A stretch of 44,581 bases of DNA from Selenomonadales bacterium (lineage in GTDB: Bacteria > Bacillota > Negativicutes > Sporomusales > UBA7701). The stretch covers positions 1-44,581 of the forward strand of contig JARKNV010000032.1 in assembly GCA_029976065.1 (NCBI GenBank), given 5' to 3'. A model generated the notes under the pieces. That model made no database searches and was not told where the DNA came from. It saw nothing but the letters and a program-made list of their open reading frames with translations. This document shows, piece by piece, positions 33,161 to 43,604 of the stretch (the stretch's first letter is position 1; each line of letters starts with the position of its first letter). The translations under genes were made by a program, and so were the position numbers.

Positions 33161-33182
33161 TTCGCACTTATTGGCTCAGCTC

Positions 33183-35015
33183 TTATAATGCTGTTTTCGG
33201 TTTATATATCTTGGCGCCCTCGTCCGGCTTCTGGTCCAGATTGAACGCCGCCTCCAGGATCTTGCGGGCGATCGGCGCCGCGGCGTCCGAGCCGAAGCCG
33301 CCCTGTTCGACGATAACGGCTATCGCGATGCGCGGGTCTTCGAACGGGGCGTAGGCCACGAACCAGCCGTGGTCGTCGCCGTGCGAATTCTCCGCCGTGC
33401 CCGTCTTGCCGGCCATCGAAATCGGGAAGCCCTCGAAGATATAACCGGCGGTGCCCTCGGGCGAGGCAACGTCCTTCAGACCGGCGCGGACCAGATTGAG
33501 CGTCTTGTCGGATATCTGGATGCTGCCCGTCTCCTCGGGCGCGAAAGATTTGACCGTCGCGCCGTTGGGAGCCACGATCCTGCTCACCAGATAGGGGCGG
33601 TAGCGGTGGCCGCCGTTGGCGATTTCCCCCATGACCACGGCCATCTGCAGCGGCGTCGCCAGCTGGAAGCCCTGGCCGATGGCGGCGTCGAACGTCTCCG
33701 ACAAGTACCAGTCCTCGTTGTAGACTTTCTCCTTGTAGCGGCGGTTGGCGACCAGGCCGTCCGACTCGCCTTGCAGGTTGATGCCGGTGAAAGCGCCCAG
33801 GCCGAACATGCGGGCGTACTTCTCCAGGTTGTCGATGCCCAGGCGGTTGCCCATCTCATAGAAATACACGTTGTCGGACTTGGACAGCGCCTCCTGGAAA
33901 CTGATCCAGCCCAGAGCCTCGCCCATGGCGTTGCCCTTGGGAATCAGCCAGTGGTGGCCGGTGTCGAGGATTTTCTCCTCCGGCGTGACCTTGCCCATTT
34001 CGAGCGCCGCCGTGCCGGTTACGATCTTGAAGGTCGAGCCCGGGGCGTATTCGCCGGCAATCGCCCGGTTGTCCATGGGGTGGAAGGGGTTATCGTTGAG
34101 AGCCTTCCAGTCCTTGGCGGAAATGCCGCCGTTGAAGAGGTTGGGATTGAACACCGGCCGGCTGACCATGGCCAGAATTTCGCCGGTCTTCGGATTCATG
34201 ACGACGGCCGCCGCCGCCTTGGCGTTGGGGTTGCCGAGCTTGGTCTGCAAGTAGACGAGATGCTCGTCCATCGCTTTCTCGGCCGCCTTCTGGATGCGGT
34301 AATCGATAGTCATCACCAGGTTGTTGCCGGGGATGGCCTCCTTCTTGCCAAGCACCTGCACGGCCCGGCCGTTGACGTCGACCTCCACCTGCCCGCCGCC
34401 GGCGGTGCCGCGGATCTCCTTGTCATAGACCTTCTCGAGGCCGAATTTGCCGATTATGTCGCCGGGCTTGTAGCCGTCGGCCTTTCTCTTCTCGAGCTCG
34501 ACGTCGCTTATCTCGCTCACGTAGCCGAAGACGTGCGCGGCGAGCTCGTTGTTGATGTAATTGCGGACCGGCTGGATCTCGATGACCACCCCGGGCATCT
34601 CCCGGCGGCGCTCCTCGATCTTGGTCACGACGTCGGGGCCGATGTCGGTCTTGACGTGGATGGGATCGAAAGACCCCTTCTGCTGTTCGACCTTGGCCTT
34701 GATCTCCAGCGGGTCCATGCCGAGGATGCCCGCCAGCTTGTTGATCACGTCGTCGGGGATGGGGCCGGACAGCGGCACAAGGGTCACGGTGAAACCCGGC
34801 CGGTTAGCAACAAGCGGCACCCCGTTCCGGTCGTAAAACGTACCGCGGGGAGCCATTATCGGGATAAGCTTGATACGGTTGCCGTCGGCCAGTCGTCCGT
34901 AGTAGCTGCCTTGCACCACTTGCAGATAGCCCAGCCGGGTGACGAGCGCGACGAAAACGAATATCACTATCAGCCCGAATACGTCGAGCCGGTGGGCAAA
35001 GCGTTTGGCCAGCAA
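33183..35015 (-). CDS. mrdA: Penicillin-binding protein 2
   Basis: A 610-residue class B transpeptidase of the elongation machinery: N-terminal membrane anchor (VFGLIVIFVFVALVTRLGYLQVV), pedestal domain, then the transpeptidase domain with STFK (GEYAPGSTFK), SDN (LSKSDNVYF) and KTG (MAGKTGTAE). It cross-links wall made by RodA. Start is TTG 35015, six bases after GGGAGAGGG. Last gene of the mre operon. Confidence 0.96.
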   Translation of the reverse strand: MLAKRFAHRLDVFGLIVIFVFVALVTRLGYLQVVQGSYYGRLADGNRIKLIPIMAPRGTFYDRNGVPLVANRPGFTVTLVPLSGPIPDDVINKLAGILGMDPLEIKAKVEQQKGSFDPIHVKTDIGPDVVTKIEERRREMPGVVIEIQPVRNYINNELAAHVFGYVSEISDVELEKRKADGYKPGDIIGKFGLEKVYDKEIRGTAGGGQVEVDVNGRAVQVLGKKEAIPGNNLVMTIDYRIQKAAEKAMDEHLVYLQTKLGNPNAKAAAAVVMNPKTGEILAMVSRPVFNPNLFNGGISAKDWKALNDNPFHPMDNRAIAGEYAPGSTFKIVTGTAALEMGKVTPEEKILDTGHHWLIPKGNAMGEALGWISFQEALSKSDNVYFYEMGNRLGIDNLEKYARMFGLGAFTGINLQGESDGLVANRRYKEKVYNEDWYLSETFDAAIGQGFQLATPLQMAVVMGEIANGGHRYRPYLVSRIVAPNGATVKSFAPEETGSIQISDKTLNLVRAGLKDVASPEGTAGYIFEGFPISMAGKTGTAENSHGDDHGWFVAYAPFEDPRIAIAVIVEQGGFGSDAAAPIARKILEAAFNLDQKPDEGAKIYKPKTAL

Positions 35016-35048
35016 GCGGAACCCTCTCCCTCTGGAAAACTTTTCTCC

Positions 35049-35543
35049 CTAGCCGTTCGGGTCGGGAAGCTCACTCTTAGCCAGCCGGTAAACCACCTGG
35101 TGGACCGGGATGGCCAGCACGGCGTTGTAGCCGAGCACAAAGAGAGTATTGTCAACGGCGGTGGGCACGTCCACCGCGAACCCGAGGAAAAGCAGCAAAA
35201 CAAGCATAACGACGCTGTTGAACACGGTGGCGATCACGACTGCCAACAGCGGCAGAAGCACCTTTTCCTTGAAGACCTTGCGCTCCATCAGGCCGGCCAG
35301 ATAGCCGGTGGCCGTCTTCGACAGGACACTGACGCCGAAGATGTTGCCTGACGCCAGATCCTGGAGGAGGCCGGCGAAAAAGCCCATCCCCACCCCCTGC
35401 TCGCGTCCGAGCAGCAGCCCGGCGGATACGACCACGAGCAGCAGCAGGTCGGGGTGCACGCCGCCCACGGTCACGAGCGGCATCAAGGTGGCCTGGAGGA
35501 TAAGGGTAATTACCAGCATCAGACCCCAGACGACCGGTCTCAT
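35049..35543 (-). CDS. mreD: Rod shape-determining protein MreD
   Basis: A 164-residue integral membrane protein with five to six helices (LMLVITLILQATLMPLV at the N terminus, ASGNIFGVSVLSKTATGYLAGLM in the middle). It belongs to the elongasome with MreB, MreC, RodA and PBP2. It overlaps mreC by four bases (ATGA). Confidence 0.93.
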   Translation of the reverse strand: MRPVVWGLMLVITLILQATLMPLVTVGGVHPDLLLLVVVSAGLLLGREQGVGMGFFAGLLQDLASGNIFGVSVLSKTATGYLAGLMERKVFKEKVLLPLLAVVIATVFNSVVMLVLLLFLGFAVDVPTAVDNTLFVLGYNAVLAIPVHQVVYRLAKSELPDPNG

Positions 35544-36427
35544 TGGCCCGCCCCCTTGGGCGCTGGCTGGGCCGGAGCGGGGCCGGGGAGCGCCGGGACC
35601 GGCTCGCGCGAGCGGACGATCACGGCTACCTCCTCTAGTCTATCAAAATCGGCTGCCGGCTTCAAGACAGCATATTTTAGCAACCCGCCCTCCTCGTTGA
35701 CGACGTCGGTGACCTCGCCGACGAGAATTCCCTTGGGGTAAATGCCGCCGAAGCCGGAGGTGATGACCTTGTCGCCCTTGATGATATCAGCGTCGCGGGC
35801 GATATTGATCATCCTCGGCGCAAGCGGCTTGGCGGGACTGCCTTCCACGATCGCCGCCACCCGCGATTCGGGCCGCTGCACGAGGGCGCCGACCGCGCTG
35901 CGGGGATCGAGGATAAGCTGCACCTTGGCGGAATTACTGTAGGCCTGCACCACGCTGCCCACCAGCCCCTGCGGGGTGACGACGGCCATATCCTTGGCCA
36001 CCCCCTGGGCGGTGCCGCGGTTGATGACGATGACGTTCGTCCAGGCGGCCGGGTCGCGGGCCACGACGGTGGCCACGACGGTGTCGAACTGCGGCGTGGC
36101 CTTGCGGTAGTCGAGCATCGCCTTGAGGCGGGCGTTCTCGGCCACTATCTCGGTATCGTTCAGCATCGCCCGGCGGAGGTTCTCGTTCTCCGCCTTGAGC
36201 GCCTGGTTCTGGCGGTAAACCTCGAACAGCTCGCCGACGGTCGTGCCGGCGCGGCGGACGGAATAACCGACCTTGGACACGACATATTCCACCGGCGACA
36301 GGACGACGGTGACGATGCGCTCGCTCCAGTAAAAGTTATATTTGCCGCGGGCGGCGGAAAGGGCAAGCAAAAAGACGGTTAGCACCGCAACCGCAAGAAT
36401 GACCGCCTTTTTGTTCAAACGACGCAA
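35540..36427 (-). CDS. mreC: Rod shape-determining protein MreC
   Basis: A 295-residue bitopic protein: one transmembrane helix (residues about 8-25), a coiled coil (about 60-105) and the extracytoplasmic beta-domains (DTVVATVVARDPAAWTNVIVINRGTAQGV; GDKVITSGFGGIYPKGI). The C terminus is a Pro/Ala-rich tail. It links PBP2 to MreB. Confidence 0.94.
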   Translation of the reverse strand: MRRLNKKAVILAVAVLTVFLLALSAARGKYNFYWSERIVTVVLSPVEYVVSKVGYSVRRAGTTVGELFEVYRQNQALKAENENLRRAMLNDTEIVAENARLKAMLDYRKATPQFDTVVATVVARDPAAWTNVIVINRGTAQGVAKDMAVVTPQGLVGSVVQAYSNSAKVQLILDPRSAVGALVQRPESRVAAIVEGSPAKPLAPRMINIARDADIIKGDKVITSGFGGIYPKGILVGEVTDVVNEEGGLLKYAVLKPAADFDRLEEVAVIVRSREPVPALPGPAPAQPAPKGAGQ

Positions 36428-36466
36428 TGGCTTCCTCTCCTAGTCAAAGCAACTCAAAACAATTCA

Positions 36467-38236
<1,770 letters not shown>

Positions 38237-38240
<4 letters not shown>

Positions 38241-38806
38241 AGCAAACCAACTCCCACCGCGCGGCCGAGCAGCTTGTCCAGCGTCACCAGCGGCAGCCCT
38301 ACGACATTGGCGTAGCAGCCGGTGATGCCTTCGACCAAAAGCGCGCCCGCGCCCTGGATGGCATAGGCCCCAGCCTTGCCCAGCGGTTCCCCGCCGGCCA
38401 GATAACGTTCGATCTCCTCCGCCCCGAAGGCGCGGAAGCGCACGGCGGTGACGGCGTAATCGGTCCAGGACCGGCTCCCTTTCACCACCGCCACGCCGGT
38501 GATAACCTCGTGCTCCCTGCCGGCCAGCTCGGCCAGCATCCGGCGGGCGTCGGCGATGTCGCGCGGCTTGCCGTACACCCGGCCGTCCAGCACGACGATC
38601 GTGTCGGCGCCGACGACGGTATCGTCCGGCGCCTTCGCCGCCACATCGCGGGCCTTCGCCAGGGCGTGGGCGACAGCCAGTTCGACCGGGGGCAGACCCC
38701 GGTCGTTGTCTTCCTCAACCTCGCTGGCGATAATCGCGAATTCGCAGCCCACCTGCCGCAGCAGTTCTTCCCGCCGCGGCGAGGCGGACGCGAGGACAAT
38801 TGCCAT
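38237..38806 (-). CDS. maf: Maf nucleoside triphosphate pyrophosphatase
   Basis: A 189-residue Maf/YhdE pyrophosphatase (house-cleaning of dTTP/UTP or modified nucleotides). Motifs: LASASPRREELL at the N terminus, VVGADTIVVLDG, GKPRDIADARRML and AYAIQGAGALLVEGITGCYANVVGLP. ATG 38806 follows GAGGAGGA. Confidence 0.96.
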
Positions 38807-38843
38807 GGAATCCTCCTCTTGAAACCAGGTAACAGGTTGGCGC

Positions 38844-39113
38844 CTAAAACCGCCGGACCAGGAAATACGCCCCGATCATGCCCAGCAGACTGATCAGATT
38901 GGGGTGAAAGGAAAGTCCGACGACGAATTTGACCACAAACAGATTGATCGTCACCGGCGGCAGGTCGAACACCGGGTAGGTTTTCACCAGCAAAGGGGTC
39001 ACGCCGCCGAGGGGATAACCGGCGATTAGCTCGCCGATGATGCCGCCGAGTATCGCGCCGAGAACGAGGAAAAGAGCTATCAGTCCCACACTCTTGCCTG
39101 CTCCGTTTCTCAC
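38844..39113 (-). CDS. DUF4321 membrane protein
   Basis: An 89-residue protein with two hydrophobic segments (about 8-30 and 55-86), matching the DUF4321 family (GAILGGIIGELIAGYPLGGVTPLLVKTYPVFDLPPVTINLFV), usually found just before maf in Firmicutes. Function unknown; shape or division control is suggested only by position. GTG 39113 follows AGGGGGG. First gene of the maf-radC-mre unit. Confidence 0.88.
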   Translation of the reverse strand: MRNGAGKSVGLIALFLVLGAILGGIIGELIAGYPLGGVTPLLVKTYPVFDLPPVTINLFVVKFVVGLSFHPNLISLLGMIGAYFLVRRF

Positions 39114-39146
39114 TTTACGCCCCCCTAAGACAAGTAACGCGCTTCT

Positions 39147-39174
39147 CGTATATTTTCTACACGGGAAGCGTCAA
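39147..39174 (-). promoter_or_regulatory. Promoter of the DUF4321-maf-radC-mre operon
   Basis: TTGACG (39174-39169), 16 bp, TATACG (39152-39147) on the minus strand, 33 bases before the GTG. GTGTAGAAAA lies between the two boxes and again 42 bases upstream (39195-39204), where it includes the stop codon of the preceding gene; such a direct repeat may be a regulator site. Confidence 0.5.
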
Positions 39175-39198
39175 CTCCTTGCGGTCGGGCGAAGTTTT

Positions 39199-39711
39199 CT
39201 ACACCCGGCCGCGGGGCAGCCTGGCGAGAAAATAGGCGGCGGTGAAGCCGGTCGCCAGGCCGGTCGGCAGCGCGAACAGCACGAGATACGGCAGGTACCA
39301 GAAAACCGCGGCGCTCATCACCAGCACGGCGGCGACGCATAGCTGGGCTACATTATGTACGGCGGCGCCGAACACGCTCACGCCGGCCAGCGACAAAGCC
39401 GGGCGCCAGCGCGCGTGGGCCCAGGCCATCGCCAGGGTGCTGGCGACGGCGCCGCTCAGCCCCATGGCGAACGCCGGTCCGAGGAAAGCCCCGCCCAGCA
39501 GCGAGCCGAGCACCACCCTGGCCACGGCCACGGCCAACGCTTCCCGCCAGCCGTACAGCTCGATCACCGCCAGCGACACGATGTTGGCGAGCCCGAGCTT
39601 CACCCCGGGCACGGGAAGCGGCAGCGGCACCCACGCCTCCACGGCGTGCAGCACGCCGGCGATCGCGACAAACAAGCCGAGAATAATAATACGACGCGTA
39701 TCAGTAAGCAT
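39199..39711 (-). CDS. Gx transporter / heptaprenyl diphosphate synthase component I family
   Basis: A 170-residue membrane protein with about five helices (PF07456-type: LPVPGVKLGLANIVSLAVIELYGWREAL, ARVVLGSLLGGAFLGPAF). Older annotation calls the family a subunit of heptaprenyl diphosphate synthase; the hydrophobicity and ECF-S-like pattern suggest a transporter. It is followed by the mre operon and preceded by the NusG-II gene, a common pair in anaerobic Firmicutes. Confidence 0.9.
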   Translation of the reverse strand: MLTDTRRIIILGLFVAIAGVLHAVEAWVPLPLPVPGVKLGLANIVSLAVIELYGWREALAVAVARVVLGSLLGGAFLGPAFAMGLSGAVASTLAMAWAHARWRPALSLAGVSVFGAAVHNVAQLCVAAVLVMSAAVFWYLPYLVLFALPTGLATGFTAAYFLARLPRGRV

Positions 39712-39733
39712 AAGCTGGACGGCCTATTCCTTT

Positions 39734-40114
39734 CTACTTGGTGATTCCGTCCACATCGGCAGGAGCGCTCGATACCACCTTGATTACCACCCGATACGGC
39801 AGGCAGACGATCTGCTGCGGAGCGGCCTGCACCCAGCCGGTGCGCACGCAGACCTGGTCCGGGCAGTCGGCCTCCGCCACCCTCACCCGGCCGTTGTCGG
39901 CCACGATCAGGTTATAGCGCTCCGCGCCGCCCAGCCGCAGTTCCTCGTGGTAACCGGGCCGCAGCCTGATAGTCTGGACGAGCCTTCCCTCTTTGTATAC
40001 CTGCGCCTCCTGGGCGCCGGCAGGCGAAAGCAGCGCCAGATTGAGCCCGATGCCGCCCGCGGCAGCGGCCAGCAGCCCGCCGATCAGCCATTTGTCAGCT
40101 TTCGTCAGTCGCAT
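39734..40114 (-). CDS. NusG domain II-containing exported protein
   Basis: A 126-residue protein: N-terminal hydrophobic anchor (LIGGLLAAAAGGIGLNLALL), then a NusG-II (PF07009) fold ending with the conserved DCPDQVCVRTGWV and IVCLPYRVVIKV. The two Cys of CPDQVC and the later Cys are typical. The family is commonly found beside Gx transporter and Rnf genes; function unknown. ATG 40114 follows AGGGTGG. Confidence 0.9.
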   Translation of the reverse strand: MRLTKADKWLIGGLLAAAAGGIGLNLALLSPAGAQEAQVYKEGRLVQTIRLRPGYHEELRLGGAERYNLIVADNGRVRVAEADCPDQVCVRTGWVQAAPQQIVCLPYRVVIKVVSSAPADVDGITK

Positions 40115-40242
40115 CGTTCCCACCCTGCCCTACTTTCTCTCCATATTGTATAGTAAATCGCCCCGGCCTGCAAATGGTCCGGCCGACAAACGGCACAGCA
40201 ATATTTGCCGCCGCATGCTAACACCTTGCCGACAACCAAATT

Positions 40243-40271
40243 TTGCATTTCCCCGCCGGCGGTGGTATAAT
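40243..40271 (+). promoter_or_regulatory. Promoter of the ABC exporter operon
   Basis: TATAAT (40266-40271) with TTGCAT 17 bp upstream (40243-40248). The -10 is perfect and the -35 modest. It lies 49 bases before the GTG start. Confidence 0.65.
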
Positions 40272-40319
40272 GCTCTCGAAACCGGCCGGCGGTCCTGCCG
40301 GCCCTTGCGGAGGCCTCTC

Positions 40320-41246
40320 GTGAACCATGTCGTCACCGCCGAAAACCTCGGCAAATGCTACGGCGACCTCAGGGCCCTGAACGGCATTTCCTTCGCCATA
40401 AGCGAAGGCGAATGCTGCGGCTTTCTCGGCCACAACGGCGCCGGCAAATCCACCACCATGCGGATGATCTACGGCCTGTCCACCGTCGACGAAGGCCGCC
40501 TCACCATCCTTGGTCGCTCCGTCCGCCTTACGCCTCCCGACATCAAGCGCCTCATCGGCGTCGTGCCCCAGGAGGACAATCTCGACCCCGATCTGGACGT
40601 GCTGGCCAACCTCGAGGTCTACGGCGGTCTGTTCGGCCTGAGCCGCCGCGAAGCCAACGAGCGCTCCCGCGAATTGCTCGCCTTCATGGGCCTCGAAGAC
40701 AAGGCCGGCGCCCGCATCGACGAACTGTCCGGCGGCCTCAAACGCCGCCTCGTCATCGCCCGCGCCCTCATCAACCGCCCCCGGCTGGTCGTCCTTGACG
40801 AGCCCACCACCGGCCTCGACCCCCAGGCCCGCCACCTCGTCTGGCAAAAACTCCGCGCCCTCAAAAGCGAGGGCGTTACCCTCGTCCTTACCACCCACTA
40901 CATGGAGGAAGCCGCCCAGTTGTGCGACCGTCTGCTCGTCATGCACGAAGGCGCCATCCTCGCCGAAGGCAGCCCGCGCCAGCTCGTCGAGCGCCATGTC
41001 CTCCCCTGGGCCATCGAGGTACTCGTCCCCCTGGAGCAGGTGCCGCCCGACCTGGCCGACAAGGTTGCCGCCGCCGGCGGCGCGGTCATGCAGGTCGTCG
41101 ACGGCCTGTTCCTGTACGCCGCCGATGGCGAAGGACTGTGGAGCCGCCTGGGCGGCTGGGGCCTGCCTCCCCACGCCTGCTTCCTGCGCCCGGCCAACCT
41201 CGAGGACGTGTTCCTCAAACTCACCGGCAAAGGAGAGGAAGACTGA
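40320..41246 (+). CDS. ABC transporter ATPase, NodI/DrrA type
   Basis: A 308-residue ATPase: Walker A GHNGAGKST, signature LSGGLKRR, Walker B LVVLDEPTTGLD, switch His in LTTHYMEEA, and a ~70-residue C-terminal domain. The type serves ABC-2 exporters of lipids, polysaccharides or drugs. GTG 40320 follows GCGGAGG; the frame is open far upstream but that part crosses the promoter. TGATG overlap with the permease. Confidence 0.93.
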   Translation: MNHVVTAENLGKCYGDLRALNGISFAISEGECCGFLGHNGAGKSTTMRMIYGLSTVDEGRLTILGRSVRLTPPDIKRLIGVVPQEDNLDPDLDVLANLEVYGGLFGLSRREANERSRELLAFMGLEDKAGARIDELSGGLKRRLVIARALINRPRLVVLDEPTTGLDPQARHLVWQKLRALKSEGVTLVLTTHYMEEAAQLCDRLLVMHEGAILAEGSPRQLVERHVLPWAIEVLVPLEQVPPDLADKVAAAGGAVMQVVDGLFLYAADGEGLWSRLGGWGLPPHACFLRPANLEDVFLKLTGKGEED

Positions 41247-41995
41247 TGGGCGCGCTCCGCGTTCTGAACCGCCACCTCCGGGTCTTCAGCCGCACCTGGC
41301 AGCACAACGTAATGTTCACCGTCATCGAGCCGCTTTTATACCTGGCGGCGTTCGGCTTCGGCATGGGCGCCTTCATCCAGGAAATCGAAGGCATCAGCTA
41401 CCTCCAGTTCCTCGCCTCCGGCATGGTTACCCTGTCGGCGCTGTACGCGGCCACCTTCGAATGCTCCTACGGCACCTTCATCCGCCTGCACCACCAGAAA
41501 ACCTTCCTGGCGATGCTGGCCGGGCCGGTCACCGCCCGCGACGTCATCCTCGGCGAAATCCTCTACGGCACCCTCAAAAGCACCCTGTTCGGCACCATCA
41601 TCCTCGCCGTCATCGCCGCCCTCGGCCTGATAAGCTCGCCGCAGGCCCTGGCCATTCCGCTGCTGCTGGCCCTTCAGGGCATCGTCTTCGCCGCCCTCGC
41701 CCTGTGGTACACCGCCTGCATAGCCAACATCGACTACCTCAACTACTACATCACCCTCGCCATCCTGCCCTTCTTCCTCTTCGGCGGCCTCTTCTTCCCG
41801 GTCGGCTCCCTGCCGGCCTGGGTGCAGACGGTCAACTACATCAACCCCCTCTACCACAGCGTCGAAATCTGCCGGGCCCTCGCCCTCGGCCAGGCCGGCG
41901 CCGGCCTGTGGCCCCATGTCGCCCTCCTGGCGCTTCTCGCCGCGCTCGTCCTGCCGATGCCCCTCAGGGTGATGGAAAAAAGGCTGATAAACTAG
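41246..41995 (+). CDS. ABC-2 type permease, NodJ-like
   Basis: A 249-residue permease with six helices; NodJ/ABC-2 motifs are FGFGMGAFIQEIEGISYLQFLASG, CSYGTFIRLHHQKTFLAMLAGPVTARDVILGEI and FLFGGLFFPVGSLPAWVQ. With the ATPase it forms a simple exporter of unknown substrate. The start codon overlaps the ATPase stop. Confidence 0.93.
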   Translation: MGALRVLNRHLRVFSRTWQHNVMFTVIEPLLYLAAFGFGMGAFIQEIEGISYLQFLASGMVTLSALYAATFECSYGTFIRLHHQKTFLAMLAGPVTARDVILGEILYGTLKSTLFGTIILAVIAALGLISSPQALAIPLLLALQGIVFAALALWYTACIANIDYLNYYITLAILPFFLFGGLFFPVGSLPAWVQTVNYINPLYHSVEICRALALGQAGAGLWPHVALLALLAALVLPMPLRVMEKRLIN

Positions 41996-42053
41996 CGTGA
42001 ATTATGCCGGCCAGCCCCCTGTCCGGCGACAAACCATAACGGGAGGCGGAACA

Positions 42054-43046
42054 ATGCAATACAAGCTTTTGGGAAGAACGGGCGTCCTCGTATCCGAGCT
42101 GTGCTTCGGCACAATGTCGTTCGGCGACGAGGCGGATGAACGGGAAGCGGCGGCGATGTTCCAAGCCTGCCGCGACGCCGGCGTAAACTTCTTCGACTGC
42201 GCCAACAACTACGGCGGCGGCCAGGCGGAGACCATCCTCGGCAAACTCATCGCCGGCTGCCGCAACGACCTCGTCATCACCAGCAAAGTTTCCCAGCGGG
42301 TCGGCAAGGACGTCAACGCCCTCGGCGCGACCCGGCGGCATATCCTGCAGGCGGTGGAAGACAGCCTCGGCCGCCTCGGCACCGACCGGATCGACCTCTA
42401 CTTCGTCCACCACTTCGACCCCTACACCCCCATGGACGAAACGCTGCGCGCCCTCGACGACCTCGTGCGCCAGGGCAAGGTCGTCTACCTCGGCGTCAGC
42501 AACTGGGCCGCCTGGCAAATCGCCAAGGCGCTCGGCATCTCGGAAAACAGGGGCCTGGCCCGCTTCGAGTGCATCGAACCGATGTACAACCTGGTCAAGA
42601 GGCAGGCCGAAGTGGAAATCCTGCCGCTGGCCGCCGCGGAGCAGCTGGGGGTCATCGTCTACAGCCCGCTGGCCGCCGGCCTGCTCACCGGCAAATACGC
42701 GCACGGGGCGGCCTCGGGGCGGCTCGTCGACAAAAAGCAATACAGCCGACGCTACAGCGACCCGCAATACTACGAAACCGCCGCCCGTTTCGCCGCCTTT
42801 GCCCGGGAAATAGGCGAAGATCCCGTCAGACTCGTCCTCGGCTGGGTCAAAGCGCATCCGGCGGTCACCGCGCCGATCATCGGCGCCCGCAACGTCGCCC
42901 AGCTCAGAGACTCGCTGGCCGCGGCCGATTTCACCCTGTCGCCCGAACTGCGCGATGCAATCTCCCGCCTGTCGCCCGCCCCGGCGCGGGCCACCGACCG
43001 GCTGGAGGAGGACCTCGACGAGGCTTTCCGCCTCCGGAACAGATAA
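42054..43046 (+). CDS. Aldo/keto reductase
   Basis: A 330-residue AKR (YhdN/Tas-like branch). The catalytic tetrad is visible as Asp and Tyr in NFFDCANNYGGG, Lys in LVITSKVSQ and His in LYFVHHFDP; NADPH-binding residues lie in IIGARNVAQLRDSL. It reduces aldehydes or ketones; the substrate is unknown. ATG 42054 follows GGGAGGCGG. It lies 58 bases after the ABC exporter and probably shares its transcript. Confidence 0.93.
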   Translation: MQYKLLGRTGVLVSELCFGTMSFGDEADEREAAAMFQACRDAGVNFFDCANNYGGGQAETILGKLIAGCRNDLVITSKVSQRVGKDVNALGATRRHILQAVEDSLGRLGTDRIDLYFVHHFDPYTPMDETLRALDDLVRQGKVVYLGVSNWAAWQIAKALGISENRGLARFECIEPMYNLVKRQAEVEILPLAAAEQLGVIVYSPLAAGLLTGKYAHGAASGRLVDKKQYSRRYSDPQYYETAARFAAFAREIGEDPVRLVLGWVKAHPAVTAPIIGARNVAQLRDSLAAADFTLSPELRDAISRLSPAPARATDRLEEDLDEAFRLRNR

Positions 43047-43052
43047 ACAGTG

Positions 43053-43082
43053 AAGGAGGAGACGTGCGTCTCCTCCTTTTGT
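43053..43082 (+). terminator. Terminator of the aldo/keto reductase operon
   Basis: AAGGAGGAGAC pairs with GTCTCCTCCTT around GTGC, then TTTG. It is nearly the same hairpin as the rnfB terminator 500 bases away. It may also end the Cys-rich gene on the other strand. Confidence 0.9.
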
Positions 43083-43117
43083 TATGTTCCGGATTGTCTC
43101 GCCAGGCGGCTTCCCGG

Positions 43118-43456
43118 TCAGTCGGCGGGGTTGCAGGTCCGCGGGCTGCAGCTGCGCGGGCTGCATTCGCGGGGATTGCACACCCGCGGATTGCAGCCGT
43201 ACGGGCGGCAGTCGGAGCCCCCGGGGGTGCAGCCAGTAGCCTGTGCGGGGAAATAGTAGGCGGCGTTGTACTTGCTGTTGGGGTTGGGGCAGCAGGTGGC
43301 GTAGTTGGTGCTCGGCTCGCAGTAACGCGGGTAGCAGTAAGGATTGGGGCAGCAGGAAGGGTAACACGCGCCGACGAAGATCTGGCGCTCGTCGGGAAAG
43401 TCGTAATCGTACCAGTCGTCGATTTCCGGCGGATAGAACCGTCTGCGATATCTCAC
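43118..43456 (-). CDS. Cys-x-Pro repeat protein
   Basis: A 112-residue protein with 14 cysteines, nearly all followed one residue later by proline (CYPS, CPNP, CYPR, CEPS, CTPG, CRPY). The last 25 residues are five 5-residue units (CNPRV, CNPRE, CSPRS, CSPRT, CNPAD). The N terminus is Tyr/Asp/Arg-rich (MRYRRRFYPPEIDDWYDYDF). No signal peptide or membrane helix. GTG 43456 follows GGAGGT. Such Tyr- and Cys-rich small proteins are often spore coat or crust components in spore formers, but I do not recognise a family. Confidence 0.75.
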   Translation of the reverse strand: MRYRRRFYPPEIDDWYDYDFPDERQIFVGACYPSCCPNPYCYPRYCEPSTNYATCCPNPNSKYNAAYYFPAQATGCTPGGSDCRPYGCNPRVCNPRECSPRSCSPRTCNPAD

Positions 43457-43558
43457 GGCGATACCTCCTTTTGATTAGAGTCCTCATCAGTAACATAATA
43501 TGTAAAATCTGTATAATTGGTTCTGGCCGGCGGCGCGGATTCATAAAAAAGGGCGCAT

Positions 43559-43585
43559 AAAAAAGGAGGAGACTCACGTCTCCTC
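43559..43585 (-). terminator. rnfB terminator
   Basis: GGAGGAGAC (43565-43573) pairs with GTCTCCTC (43578-43585), with CTTTTTT following on the minus strand, 20 bases after the rnfB stop. It ends the rnf operon. Confidence 0.88.
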
Positions 43586-43604
43586 TTTTCGTCTTTGCCT
43601 TATC

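Noticed and set aside
33369..35351. A 660-codon plus-strand frame
   Set aside because: Antisense to mrdA and mreD; same GC effect.
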